From positions 1 to 64,000 of the forward strand of contig NZ_JAZAQL010000002.1 in the NCBI RefSeq assembly GCF_037081675.1: a DNA stretch of 64,000 nt, in the 5' to 3' direction. The notes under the pieces are model-generated. The model saw only the letters and a list, made by a program, of their open reading frames with translations. It searched no databases and had not been told where the DNA came from. The DNA is from Halorubellus litoreus (GTDB lineage: Archaea; Halobacteriota; Halobacteria; Halobacteriales; Natrialbaceae). A program made the translations under genes and the position numbers. Below are positions 26,083-35,981 of the stretch, one piece after another. Positions within the stretch are counted from its first letter, which is position 1; each line of letters begins with the position of its first letter.

Positions 26083-26508
26083 TCAGAGCGGTGCGTACGC
26101 GACGACGACGGCGAGGACGACCCCGTACGTGAGGTGGAAGACGCCGAACAGCGCCGCCTGTTTCGGTTCGGGGTCCATCGCGAGCACGACTTTCATCCAG
26201 AACGCCGCGCCGACGACGGTAAGCGTGACCGCGTACGCGACCGCGAGCCCGAGCACCGTCACGATGCCCGCACTCCCGAACCCGAGGACCGGGAGCGCGA
26301 ACGCGAACGCACCGCCTGCCCCGATTCCGTACAGCAGGTGTAGCAACATGCCTTGAGGCATGTAGTCGTCAGGAGCGCCGTCGCCGACGTACTTCGACCA
26401 GAGCGCCGCCGTCGGCGGCGGCGAGCCGTCACCGAGCAGCATCATCGCCATCGTCATCGCTATCGTCGCCACGAGACCACCGACCAGTCCGCCGAGCAAG
26501 GTTACCAT
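26083..26508 (-). CDS. Four-TM membrane protein
   Basis: 141 residues with four hydrophobic spans: near the N-terminus (LLGGLVGGLVATIAMTMAMMLL), mid-protein (LLHLLYGIGAGGAFAFALPV and VTVLGLAVAYAVTLTVVGAAFW) and at the C-terminus (FGVFHLTYGVVLAVVVAY). The family is not recognised with confidence; similar small proteins occur in many haloarchaea. Confidence 0.68.
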   Translation of the reverse strand: MVTLLGGLVGGLVATIAMTMAMMLLGDGSPPPTAALWSKYVGDGAPDDYMPQGMLLHLLYGIGAGGAFAFALPVLGFGSAGIVTVLGLAVAYAVTLTVVGAAFWMKVVLAMDPEPKQAALFGVFHLTYGVVLAVVVAYAPL

Positions 26509-26642
26509 TCGTAACTACCTCGCCCCACAGTCGGCGCGCATCCGTATTCAACCGACTCCGGACGTGAGCGACCTGCGCACGACACCGAAAGCACCGCCAG
26601 AACAGAGAGACCACCGGGGTCGCGGCGACCGACTCGCCGCCG

Positions 26643-29303
26643 TCAGTGGACGACGACGACGGCGTTCTCGGTCTCGACCATCTCGCCGTCGCCGGCGTAC
26701 GTGCGCTCCTCGCGGACCTCGAACTCGTCGGCGGCGAGGGTTTCGCCGGCGACGTGGAGTTCCCCATCAGCGATCTCGTAGTCGCCGTCGGCGATGGCGC
26801 TATCGAACTCGTTCACCTGGCCGCCGTACTTCGGGCCGAGCGTCGAGTAGTCGAGGTCGATGTCCGCAACCTCGGTCGTGATCTCCGGCGAGGACTCGTG
26901 CACGGTGAGTTCGTCGACGTGCATGACGCCCGTGATGGCGTCCTCGAACCCGGTGATCGCGCCGAAGACCTCGACGTGCGCGAGGTCCGCGTTCAGCGCG
27001 AGCTGTTCGTCGGTCTTGTACTTCCGGAGCGCCGAGATGACCTCCATCGCCGTCTCGCCCGCTTCGAGGTCCGCGTCGAACCCACGGGGTTCGGGCCAGT
27101 CCGAGACGTGGATGCTCGTCTCCGCCGCGTCGACGTCGTCGACGTCGCCGTCGACGTAGAACTCGTGCCAGAGCTCCTCCGTGACGTGGGGCATCACGGG
27201 CGCCCACAGCTTCAGGAACGTCTCGTGAGCGAGCGCGAGCGCGTACCGCGTCGACTCGCTGTCGCGCTCCTTCGCGATCTCGAGGTAGTCGTCACAGAAC
27301 GTGTTCCAGAAGAACGTCCGCAGGCGGTTCCGGGCCTTCGCGTACTCGTGGACCTCGAAGTGACTCGTGAGGTCAGCGACGAGGTCGTCCAACTCTGCCA
27401 GGAGCCACTCGTCGAGCGTGTCGAGCTCGGCGGGCGCGTCGCGCTCGCTCGGCGGCGTCGCTTCCTCGGCAGTCAGATTGTCGACGAGTTTGCTCGCGTT
27501 CCAGAGCTTCCGGATGAGCTTCTCGCCCGCGACGATGTCCGTGTCGCGGTACGGGAAGTCGTCGCCGACGCCCGAGGACGCCGCCCAGTACCGGACGGCG
27601 TCCATCGGGTACTCGCTGATGACCTCCGAGGGGGCGACGACGTTCCCCTTGGACTTGCTCATCTTCTCGCGGTTCTCGTCGAGCACGAACCCGTTGATGA
27701 GCACCGAGTCGAAGGGGACCTCGCCGGTGTGCTCGTAGCACTTCACGACCGTGTGGAACAGCCAGAAGCTGATGATGTCGTGGCCCTGCGGGCGGACGTC
27801 GAACGGGTAGAGTTCGGGGTTCGCGAGGTCGCCCGCTGCGAGTTCGCCGTCGCCGAGCGTCTCCGGGTCCCAGTCCGCGTTGATGAGCGGCGTCAGGCTC
27901 GACGTCGCCCACGTGTCGAGGACGTCCTCCTCCGGGCGGAACTCGCCGTGCCCGCACTCGGGACAGCTATCGACGGGCGGGTCGTCCGCGAGCGGGTCCG
28001 CGGGGAGCTGCTCGCGGTCGGCGACGACCTCGTGGTCGCACTCCTCGCAGTACCACACCGGGAACGGGATGCCGGAGTCGCGCTGCCGGGAGATGAGCCA
28101 GTCCCACTCCAGGCCCTCGATCCAGTGCTCGTACCGCGTGAACATCTTCTCGGGATACCACTCCATCTCCCGGCCGGCCTCCAGGTACTCGTCCTTGTGC
28201 CCGAGGATGTCGATGTACCACTGACGCGAGACGCGGAACTCGACGTCGACCTCGCAGCGCTCGTGAACCTGCACGGTGTGCTCGTGGGGCTCGCGGTCGA
28301 CGAGATGCCCGGCGTCCTCGAGGTCCTCGACGATCTCCTCGCGCGCCTCGTGCGTCGACAGGCCCTCGTAGGCCTCCGCGATGTCCGTCATCGTCCCGCT
28401 CTCGTCGATGGCGACGCGCAGCGGGAGGTCGTGCGCCTGATACCACTCGATGTCCTTCTGGTCGCCGAACGTACAGCACATCACGACCCCGGTGCCCTTC
28501 TCGAGGTCGACGCGGTCGTCCTCGATGATCGGGACCTCGTGCCCGAAGATGGGAACCTCGGCGGTCTCGCCGACGAGGTCCGCGTTCTCCTCGTCGTCCG
28601 GGTGGACGAAGACGCTCACGCACGCCGGCAGCAACTCGGGGCGGGTCGTCCCGATGACGAAGCTGTCGCGGCCCTCGTCGGTCGGTTCGGTGAGGTCGAA
28701 CCGGACGTCGTTGAAGTGCGTGTGCCGGTCCGCGTCCTCCATCTCGACCTGCGAGATCGCGGTCTCGCACTCCGGACACCAGATCGCGGGCGCCTTCTTC
28801 CGGTACTCGCGACCCTGCTCGTAGAGATCGAGGAACGACAACTGCGAGATCTTCTGGACGCGCGGCTCGATGGTCTTGTACGTGCGATTCCAGTCGATAC
28901 TGGTGCCGAGTTCCTGCATCTTCTCCGTGAACTCGGCCTCGTAGCCCTTGCAGACCTCCCGGCACTTCTCCTGGAACTCCCGGCGCGAGAAGTCACCGTG
29001 GCGGATGCCGAGTTCCTCCTCGGTGAGGCGCTCGCTCGCGATGCCGTTGTCGTCGTACCCGAACGGGAACAGGACCTCGTCGCCCGCCATCCGATGATAC
29101 CTGGCGGCGAAGTCCTGGAGCGTGTGCCCGTAGAGGTGCCCCATGTGGAGGCTCCCGCTCACGGTCGGCGGCGGCGTGTCGATACTGTAGACCGTGTTCG
29201 AGTCGACGGCGGCGTCCTCGTCGTACGCGTAGACGTCCTCGTCCACCCATCGCTCCTGCCACTGTTCCTCCATCTCCGCTGGCTCGTAGTCACCTGCTGG
29301 CAT
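26643..29303 (-). CDS. valS: Valyl-tRNA synthetase
   Basis: 886-residue class I synthetase. The HIGH motif appears as PPPTVSGSLHMGHLYGH and KMSKS as REKMSKSKGNVV. The editing domain lies between them, the anticodon-binding domain covers ~640-780, and a short C-terminal domain follows. A pair of CxxC knuckles (YCEECDHE and CPECGHGEF) suggests a zinc-binding insert. The Met at 29303 (MPAGDYEPAEMEEQW) starts the family-conserved region; the upstream 31 in-frame codons look non-coding. Confidence 0.97.
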   Translation of the reverse strand: MPAGDYEPAEMEEQWQERWVDEDVYAYDEDAAVDSNTVYSIDTPPPTVSGSLHMGHLYGHTLQDFAARYHRMAGDEVLFPFGYDDNGIASERLTEEELGIRHGDFSRREFQEKCREVCKGYEAEFTEKMQELGTSIDWNRTYKTIEPRVQKISQLSFLDLYEQGREYRKKAPAIWCPECETAISQVEMEDADRHTHFNDVRFDLTEPTDEGRDSFVIGTTRPELLPACVSVFVHPDDEENADLVGETAEVPIFGHEVPIIEDDRVDLEKGTGVVMCCTFGDQKDIEWYQAHDLPLRVAIDESGTMTDIAEAYEGLSTHEAREEIVEDLEDAGHLVDREPHEHTVQVHERCEVDVEFRVSRQWYIDILGHKDEYLEAGREMEWYPEKMFTRYEHWIEGLEWDWLISRQRDSGIPFPVWYCEECDHEVVADREQLPADPLADDPPVDSCPECGHGEFRPEEDVLDTWATSSLTPLINADWDPETLGDGELAAGDLANPELYPFDVRPQGHDIISFWLFHTVVKCYEHTGEVPFDSVLINGFVLDENREKMSKSKGNVVAPSEVISEYPMDAVRYWAASSGVGDDFPYRDTDIVAGEKLIRKLWNASKLVDNLTAEEATPPSERDAPAELDTLDEWLLAELDDLVADLTSHFEVHEYAKARNRLRTFFWNTFCDDYLEIAKERDSESTRYALALAHETFLKLWAPVMPHVTEELWHEFYVDGDVDDVDAAETSIHVSDWPEPRGFDADLEAGETAMEVISALRKYKTDEQLALNADLAHVEVFGAITGFEDAITGVMHVDELTVHESSPEITTEVADIDLDYSTLGPKYGGQVNEFDSAIADGDYEIADGELHVAGETLAADEFEVREERTYAGDGEMVETENAVVVVH

Positions 29304-29970
29304 GTGTACTCTTACTCGGTGTGTCGTGCATACGTCGGTTAAGCGTCTCGATGCGCCGCCGCGACGGGCGGCGGCGCGGTCGCGTCGAACGCCCACGACG
29401 GAACGCTCGACGGCTGGTTGTCATCGCGCACGGTTCGAGCGACGATGCCGTGGCTCTCGCGTCCGAACTCGGGACGGCCCGGGAGGCCGACGCCGACGCC
29501 CGCGACTGGTCGGTCGCAGGTGGCACGGCGAGAACGAAGGCACCGCTGTCAGGCCAGGGGACGTACTACGGCGACAGCGAACGACTCCATGCCAACCCAT
29601 CGACGACGCGGCGACTAAAGGCTAGCGGTGCCATTACACCCACTGACTCGAACCGTGACCCTCGACCGCTACCTGGCGCGCGGTGTCGCGACGCGGCGAG
29701 CGACGGCGAGCCGCGTCGCGTCGATACCGTGCGAGGGATGACGACCGAACGAAGTGAGGGAGGAATCGGTTGGGGAGGGAGAGGCTGCGGTGCGGTCGCG
29801 GCGCGGGGTGGGAGTGAACGGGGCCGTGCGCTCGGTCCCGCCCGGGGGACGCAAGCACTGCAGGCGCGAACGCAGTGACCGACGAAGCGCGCAGCGAGCC
29901 CCGGCGGGTCGAGCGTGCGGGGGCGTTCGGGGCGTTCGTCCTGCTTGGCGCCTTCGAAGGTGAGACCGAT
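29304..29970. other. Long spacer upstream of valS, no gene identified
   Basis: About 670 bp. Open frames exist on the plus strand but their products are Arg/Gly/Pro-rich and lack domain-like features. From ~29745 to 29880 the plus strand is strongly purine-rich. I looked for SRP RNA, RNase P RNA and tRNA landmarks and found none. An unrecognised structured RNA or a decayed gene remains possible. Confidence 0.4.
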
Positions 29971-30453
29971 TCACACGTCTTCGCTCGAACCGCCGTCCGA
30001 TTCCACGCGGAACCGCGCTTCGAGCGTCCGCGAGTCCTCGCCGACGCCGACGTCCAACCGGAACGCGTACTCGCCTGGGTCGACGTCGCCGAGCCGGACC
30101 GTTGCGTCGCTATATCCCGTCTGTGTCGGTTCCCCACCGAGCCGAACGGTGTAGTCGTGGGATTCACCGGGGGCCAGCTCGTGCAGAGGCTGCACCCACT
30201 TCTCCGGGACGACGAACTCGCCCTCGTGAAGCACCCGCCAGGCAGCGAGATTCGCGCGAACCGGGACGAGCGCGTTATTCCGGACCGTCGCGGTCGCCTC
30301 CGGCGCGTCCGGCGAGAGCACGCCCGGGTCGACGTCGAGCGACACCGCGTCCCGCGCGTCGGCACGCGCGAACTCGACGATACCGTCGGAGAAGACGACG
30401 CCGCCAGCGAGCGCGCTCGCGGTCGCTCCCGCGAGCAGGGTCCGACGCTTCAT
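29971..30453 (-). CDS. Tat-exported haloarchaeal surface protein
   Basis: 160 residues from MKRRTLLAGATASALAGG, a twin-arginine signal with a hydrophobic core ending near FSDG. The mature part is an all-beta-looking domain (ATVRNNALVPVRANLAAW, LAPGESHDYTVRLGGEPTQ, DATVRLGDVDPGEYAFRLDVG), perhaps an immunoglobulin-like fold. No Cys follows the signal, so it is probably secreted or only loosely attached. Function unknown. The Met six codons upstream is less likely because it precedes the RR motif awkwardly. Confidence 0.72.
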   Translation of the reverse strand: MKRRTLLAGATASALAGGVVFSDGIVEFARADARDAVSLDVDPGVLSPDAPEATATVRNNALVPVRANLAAWRVLHEGEFVVPEKWVQPLHELAPGESHDYTVRLGGEPTQTGYSDATVRLGDVDPGEYAFRLDVGVGEDSRTLEARFRVESDGGSSEDV

Positions 30454-30488
30454 GCCTGGACGCTCGAACACGCCCGGTAAGTGCCTTC

Positions 30489-30551
30489 TGTGCCGTCGGT
30501 CACCCCTCGCCCGGTGTGCAGTCAGTCACACCTCGCCCTGTATGCAGTCAG

Positions 30552-30566
<15 letters not shown>
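30489..30566. repeat. Three tandem 26-bp repeats spanning a stop codon
   Basis: Units at 30489-30514, 30515-30540 and 30541-30566. The last two differ at only two positions; the first has diverged a little more. On the minus strand each contains GGGCGAGG followed by a TGA. The unit nearest the gene supplies the real QGEE-stop of the DUF6293 protein; the other two are extra copies of its 3' end. Confidence 0.85.
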
Positions 30567-31457
<891 letters not shown>

Positions 31458-31480
31458 ACCTGCTACCAGCGGCGGCCAGG

Positions 31481-31489
31481 TTATATATT
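31481..31489 (-). promoter_or_regulatory. Strong TATA box of the DUF6293 gene
   Basis: Minus-strand AATATATAACC ending ~25 nt before the ATG; one of the clearest TATA elements in the window. Confidence 0.7.
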
Positions 31490-31572
31490 CCCGCTCCTCG
31501 GGCCGCGACTCCCGTCAAGCGGTGACGGCACCCGAAGGTCTTTGCTTGGGCAACGCAGACGGACCGGTAAGC

Positions 31573-32607
31573 ATGAGCGTACGCGTCGGCGTCCTTGGCG
31601 CCACGGGAGCAGTAGGGCAGCGACTCATCCAGCTTCTCGACCCGCATCCGGACTTCGAGATCGCGGCACTCACGGCGAGCGACGAGTCCGCGGGCCACGA
31701 CTATCGCGAGGTGGCGAAGTGGCGCGTGGACGCGCCGATTCCGGAAGACGTTGCGTCGACGACCGTCGTCGAGACGGACCCGAGCGCGGTCCCGGACGAC
31801 GTGGACCTCATCTTCTCGTCGCTCCCTTCGAGCGTCGGCGAAGCGGTCGAGCCGGCGTTCGCGGAAGCCGGGTACGTCGTGTCCTCGAACTCGTCGAACG
31901 CGCGGATGGACGACGACGTCCCGCTCGTCATCCCCGAGGTGAACGCCGAGCACATGCAGCTCATCGAGGTGCAGCGCGACGAACGCGGGTGGGACGGCGC
32001 GCTCGTGAAGAACCCGAACTGTTCGACGATCACGATGGTCCCAACCTTGGCGGCGCTCGACTCCTTCGGGCTCGAGCGCGTGCACGTCTCCACCCTCCAG
32101 GCCGTTTCGGGTGCGGGCTACTCGGGCGTGAGTTCGATGGAGATCATCGACAACGTCGTCCCGCACATCGGCGGGGAGGAGGCGAAGATGGAGTCCGAAT
32201 CCCGCAAACTCCTCGGGGCGTTCGACGGCGCGGAACTCTCCTTGCACGACGCCGAGGTCTCGGCGTCGTGTAATCGCGTGCCGACGATCGACGGCCACCT
32301 GGAGAACGTGTGGGCGGAACTCGCCGACGACCCCTCGGTGGGTGACGTCGAGGACGCGCTCGCGGCGGCGCCGAGCGCGGACCTGCCGTCGTCGCCGGAG
32401 CCGCTCGTGAAGGTGTTCGACGAGCCGGACCGCCCGCAGCCCCGGATGGACCGGATGCTCGGCGGCGGCATGCAGGTCGCCGCGGGCGGCGTGCAGGAGA
32501 CGCCCGCGGGCGTCCAGTACAACTGTCTCGCGCACAACACCATCCGCGGCGCCGCGGGCGCGAGCGTCCTCAACGGCGAACTGCTCGCGCGCGACGGCTG
32601 GCTGTAA
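31573..32607 (+). CDS. asd: Aspartate-semialdehyde dehydrogenase
   Basis: 344 residues, the archaeal/fungal-type enzyme that reduces aspartyl phosphate to the semialdehyde for Thr, Met and Lys synthesis. The NADP-binding start is VGVLGATGAVGQRLIQLL; the catalytic Cys150 is in KNPNCSTITMV; QAVSGAGYSG and the catalytic-His region CNRVPTIDGHLE follow. In-frame codons upstream of the Met at 31573 lack conserved sequence. Confidence 0.96.
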   Translation: MSVRVGVLGATGAVGQRLIQLLDPHPDFEIAALTASDESAGHDYREVAKWRVDAPIPEDVASTTVVETDPSAVPDDVDLIFSSLPSSVGEAVEPAFAEAGYVVSSNSSNARMDDDVPLVIPEVNAEHMQLIEVQRDERGWDGALVKNPNCSTITMVPTLAALDSFGLERVHVSTLQAVSGAGYSGVSSMEIIDNVVPHIGGEEAKMESESRKLLGAFDGAELSLHDAEVSASCNRVPTIDGHLENVWAELADDPSVGDVEDALAAAPSADLPSSPEPLVKVFDEPDRPQPRMDRMLGGGMQVAAGGVQETPAGVQYNCLAHNTIRGAAGASVLNGELLARDGWL

Positions 32608-32666
32608 GGAGCCACCGCCGGATACCGACAGAAAACTTACGCGACCGCGACCCGACGTTCTCCGTG

Positions 32667-33080
32667 ATGTCCTCCACTCGACGCACCGAGACGCTCGTCC
32701 ACGCTGCCGCGGTCCTCCTCGCGTTCGCCGCGCTCGCCGCGGTGTCGTGGCTCGTCCGCGCGTACTCGCTCAGCACCGCCGTCGCGACCGCGGGCGCGGT
32801 CGTGTTCAACGTCCTCGTGTTCGGCGGCGCGCACCTCTACCTCGCCGCGCGCGGCGAGGCCGGGAGCGTCCCCGTGGCGTCGCGCTGGCGGTTCCTCGCG
32901 TTCCTCGCGGTCGCGGCCGTCGCCGCGCTCGCCGGCATCGCGTTCGGCGGCGCCGTCCACGATGCGCTCGGCGTCGGCGTCCGCGAGGTCGGCGTGGCGT
33001 TCGTCGCGGTCGCCGCGCTCGCGTACCTCGTCGTCGAGGCACGCAGCGGGTACCGGGACGCGATGGCGGCCGACCGCTGA
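32667..33080 (+). CDS. Four-TM membrane protein
   Basis: 137 residues with four Ala/Val-rich hydrophobic spans (VLLAFAALAAVSWLV, TAVATAGAVVFNVLVFGG, FLAFLAVAAVAALAGIAFGG, VAFVAVAALAYLVVE). The ATG at 32667 is preferred over a GTG one codon earlier because AACTTACG lies ~28 nt upstream. Family not recognised. Ends directly against the convergent DUF502 gene. Confidence 0.7.
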   Translation: MSSTRRTETLVHAAAVLLAFAALAAVSWLVRAYSLSTAVATAGAVVFNVLVFGGAHLYLAARGEAGSVPVASRWRFLAFLAVAAVAALAGIAFGGAVHDALGVGVREVGVAFVAVAALAYLVVEARSGYRDAMAADR

Positions 33081-33851
33081 CTAGCCGTCGCGCGGCCAGC
33101 CGTCTATCTCGTCGGCGGTGACCGGTTCCGCATCGAGTCCGCCCAGGGGGCCCTCGCCGTCACTGCTGTCCTCGCCGCCCCCGTCGCCGTCCCCGCCACC
33201 GAGCGGGTCGCCGTCGAACCCCTGACCGGTGGCGACACCGGTCGTCATCACGGACTGGACGCCCTCCTCGACGCTCATGTCGACGTCGGTCACCTGGTCG
33301 CGGGAGACGTTCGCGAGAAAGCCGGCCATGACTGGGTTCGGGGCGAGCGGCACGAACACGGTGAGGTCGGCGTCGACGGCGTCCTGCACGCTCTCCGGCG
33401 GTGCGGCGGTGACGAACCCGAGCGTGTGCAGGCCGTCGTCGGGGAGTTCGACGAGGACGACCTCCTGGAAGCTCCCGGTGTCGTTGTCGAAGAACATCTC
33501 GCTCAACCGACCAGCGGTCTCGTAGATAGTGCCGACGACGGGGACGGCGGCGACGACGCTCTCGAGTTCCCCGGCGAGCGTCGACGCCTCGCCACGCGCC
33601 TCGGCGACGGCGCCGACGAGCACGGTCAGCGCGAGCAGCGTCACGCCGACCGCTACCTCGAGGACGGTCACCGGGAACGACTCGCCGAAGAAGAAGAACA
33701 GGACGACGTCCGCGATGGGGCGCAGGAACCCGGAGAGGACGCTCCACGCGAACAGGAGCGCGGCGACCGTGACGAACACGGGCAGCATGGTGGCGATACC
33801 GGTGAGGGCGGCGCGACGCGCGAACGACACCCAGCCGTCCGACTCGCTCAT
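33081..33851 (-). CDS. DUF502-family membrane protein
   Basis: 256 residues. Two N-terminal spans (TGIATMLPVFVTVAALLFAWSVL and VTVLEVAVGVTLLALTVLVGAV) precede the DUF502 core PVVGTIYETAGRLSEMFF...FQEVVLVELPDDGLHTLGFVT and VFVPLAPNPVMAGFLANV. The last ~60 residues are an acidic Gly-rich tail. Function unknown. The start at MSESDGW is backed by CTTTTGCC ~27 nt upstream. Confidence 0.88.
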   Translation of the reverse strand: MSESDGWVSFARRAALTGIATMLPVFVTVAALLFAWSVLSGFLRPIADVVLFFFFGESFPVTVLEVAVGVTLLALTVLVGAVAEARGEASTLAGELESVVAAVPVVGTIYETAGRLSEMFFDNDTGSFQEVVLVELPDDGLHTLGFVTAAPPESVQDAVDADLTVFVPLAPNPVMAGFLANVSRDQVTDVDMSVEEGVQSVMTTGVATGQGFDGDPLGGGDGDGGGEDSSDGEGPLGGLDAEPVTADEIDGWPRDG

Positions 33852-33933
33852 GCGTACACGGGGCGTCGCCGCCGGCAAAAGCGTGGGTGCTAGCCCTCGT
33901 CCGCCGGCGACCGACGCCGCGGAATCGACGGCC

Positions 33934-34917
33934 TCACGCGACCTGGTTCTCGAAGCCGTCGTCGTCGACGCGCCCGTCGGCGAGCCGCTGGACGTTCTCG
34001 GCGAGGATGTCCGCGAGACGCTCGTAGTAGTTCGGCGTGTGGCCCGCGTTGTGCGGGGTGACGAGGACGTTGTCGAAGTCCCAGAGCGGGTGGCCGCTCG
34101 GGAGGGGTTCGGGGTCGGTGACGTCGAGTGCGGCGCCGCGGATCTCGTGGCGCCGGATGGCGCTCACGAGGTCGTCGGTGTCGACGACCGGACCGCGTGC
34201 CATGTTCACGAGCACGGCGTCGCTGGGCATCGTCACGAACGCGTCGTGGTCGACGAGGCCCGCCGTGGTGTCGGTGAGCGGGCACGCGAGCACGACGTAC
34301 GACGACTCCGCGAACGCTTCCTCGACGCCCGCCGCGTCGTCGTAGCCGACGACGCGGTCCACGGGGCCGCCCTTCTCCGGCGAGTGGCGGACACCGACGG
34401 TCTCGACGTCGAACGCGTCGAGGCGTTCGGCGACCGCGGTCCCGATGGCGCCCAACCCGACGACCGTGACCGTCGAGCCCGCGAGTTCGTGCGTCGGGTA
34501 CGACCGCCAGACGTCCTCGTCCATCTGGCGGCGCGCGACGTGGAACCGGCGCGCGAAGCTCAGGATGCACGCCAGCGCGTGCTCGCCCATGTTCGGCCCG
34601 TGGACGCCCGACGCGTTCGTCACGGCGACGTCGCGGTCGCGGAGCGCGTCCATCGGGAGGTGGCCGGTGCCGGCGAACGCGCACGCGAACAACTCGACGT
34701 CGTCCCCGAAGTTGTCGAGGACGGCGTCGCTGATGTTCATGCCAGCGACCACGTCCGCGTGCCGGACGACCTCGCGTTCCTCGCTCGGCGTGCGCGCGAG
34801 CACGACCTCGTGCTCGGGGAGGCGCTCGCGGAGCGCCGCGACGTAGTCGTCGATGGGGATGCCGTGGACGGTCTCGCGGAGTACCGCGACCGTGAGGGCG
34901 TCGTCAGTCATCGTCAT
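33934..34917 (-). CDS. D-2-hydroxyacid dehydrogenase
   Basis: 327 residues of the D-isomer-specific NAD(P)-dependent family. The nucleotide-binding motif is VVGLGAIGTAVAERL; catalytic elements are NMARGPVVDTDDL (Arg), DVTDPEPLPSGHPLW (Glu) and VTPHNAGHT (His). It reduces a 2-keto acid or oxidises a D-2-hydroxy acid; the substrate is unknown. The start overlaps the stop of the enoyl-CoA hydratase gene (ATGA), so the two are co-translated. Confidence 0.9.
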   Translation of the reverse strand: MTMTDDALTVAVLRETVHGIPIDDYVAALRERLPEHEVVLARTPSEEREVVRHADVVAGMNISDAVLDNFGDDVELFACAFAGTGHLPMDALRDRDVAVTNASGVHGPNMGEHALACILSFARRFHVARRQMDEDVWRSYPTHELAGSTVTVVGLGAIGTAVAERLDAFDVETVGVRHSPEKGGPVDRVVGYDDAAGVEEAFAESSYVVLACPLTDTTAGLVDHDAFVTMPSDAVLVNMARGPVVDTDDLVSAIRRHEIRGAALDVTDPEPLPSGHPLWDFDNVLVTPHNAGHTPNYYERLADILAENVQRLADGRVDDDGFENQVA

Positions 34918-35711
34918 TCACCTCGGAACTCCGGCTCGGTCTTCGAGAAGAACGCCTCGTAGCCGGCGGCGTAGTCGTCGGTCCGGGCGAGTCGCGCGAT
35001 GGCGTCCTTCTCCGCGGTGAGCTGGGTGTTGAGCGTGCGTTCGTACGAGCGGTTCAGGAGCGCCTTCGCGGCGCCGTAGGCCTTCGTCGGGCCGGCGGCG
35101 AGGTCGGTCGCGACCTCGTGCACGCGGTCGTCCCAGTCGTCGGCGTCGACGGCCTCGGTCGCGAGCCCCATCTCGACCGCGCGCTCGGCGGCGACGGGTT
35201 CGTCGAGGAGGAGGAACTCGCGGGCGCGCCGCATCCCGACGAGTCGCGGGAGGAACCACGTCGCGCCGGCGTCCCCGGAGAGGCCGACGCGCGGGTACGA
35301 GTACTCGAAGCGCGCGGTCTGGTGTGCGAGCACGAGGTCGCTCGCGAGGGCGAGTCCGAACCCGCCACCGGCGGCGACCCCGTTCACGGCCGATACCGTC
35401 GGGACGTCGCTCGTCGCGAGCGTCCGGACGGCGGCGTGCAGGCGCGTGGCGACGCGGTCGAGACGACGCTGGTCGGTCTCGTCGCCCTCGAACGCGGCGA
35501 GGTCCGCGCCCGTACAGAACGACCCGCCGTCGCCCTCGAGGACGACGCACCGGACGTCGCTCGCGGCCGTCGCCGCGGCGAGCGCGTCCTTCAGGTCGAT
35601 AGCTGTGTCGACGTCCAGGGCGTTGTGCGCGTCCGGTCGAGCGAGCGTGACGTGCGCGACCCCGTCCGCGAGGTCGACGTCCACGTGCTCGAAGCCTTCG
35701 TCGAGTTGCAT
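34914..35711 (-). CDS. Enoyl-CoA hydratase/isomerase family protein
   Basis: 265 residues of the crotonase fold. RPDAHNALDVDTAIDLKDAL, LEGDGGSFCTGADLAAFEG (oxyanion hole) and NGVAAGGGFGLALASDLVLAH are diagnostic; RFEYSYPRVGLSGDAGATWFLPR contributes the catalytic loop. It probably acts in fatty or branched-chain acid beta-oxidation. First gene of a two-gene operon; a TTTTTC box sits ~27 nt before the start. Confidence 0.9.
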   Translation of the reverse strand: MQLDEGFEHVDVDLADGVAHVTLARPDAHNALDVDTAIDLKDALAAATAASDVRCVVLEGDGGSFCTGADLAAFEGDETDQRRLDRVATRLHAAVRTLATSDVPTVSAVNGVAAGGGFGLALASDLVLAHQTARFEYSYPRVGLSGDAGATWFLPRLVGMRRAREFLLLDEPVAAERAVEMGLATEAVDADDWDDRVHEVATDLAAGPTKAYGAAKALLNRSYERTLNTQLTAEKDAIARLARTDDYAAGYEAFFSKTEPEFRGE

Positions 35712-35981
35712 ACTCCCGCCTGCGGTCGGCGGCGAGAAAAACCCCGGCGGTCGCGGCCGCCGTCGCCGGAACCAACTACGGCCGTCGAGCCGGCCACGAG
35801 GCGGCGAGTCCAGCGCCCGTCGGGTCGGTCACGAGACGGCGAGTCCGCCGAACGCGACGCGTGCTCGGGGTCGACCGTCGAGTTGACCGAAGCGTTTTTT
35901 CGCGCGGGTCGCGTTCGCCGCCGTAACGACGACGCCCCCGGGATTCGAACCGCGAGCCCCGCCCGGGCGCTCCCCTCATCC

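Noticed and set aside
29321..29878. A 185-codon plus-strand frame in the valS upstream spacer
   Set aside because: The product has no hydrophobic core or motif, is Arg/Gly-rich and lacks a promoter; it overlaps a purine-rich non-coding stretch.
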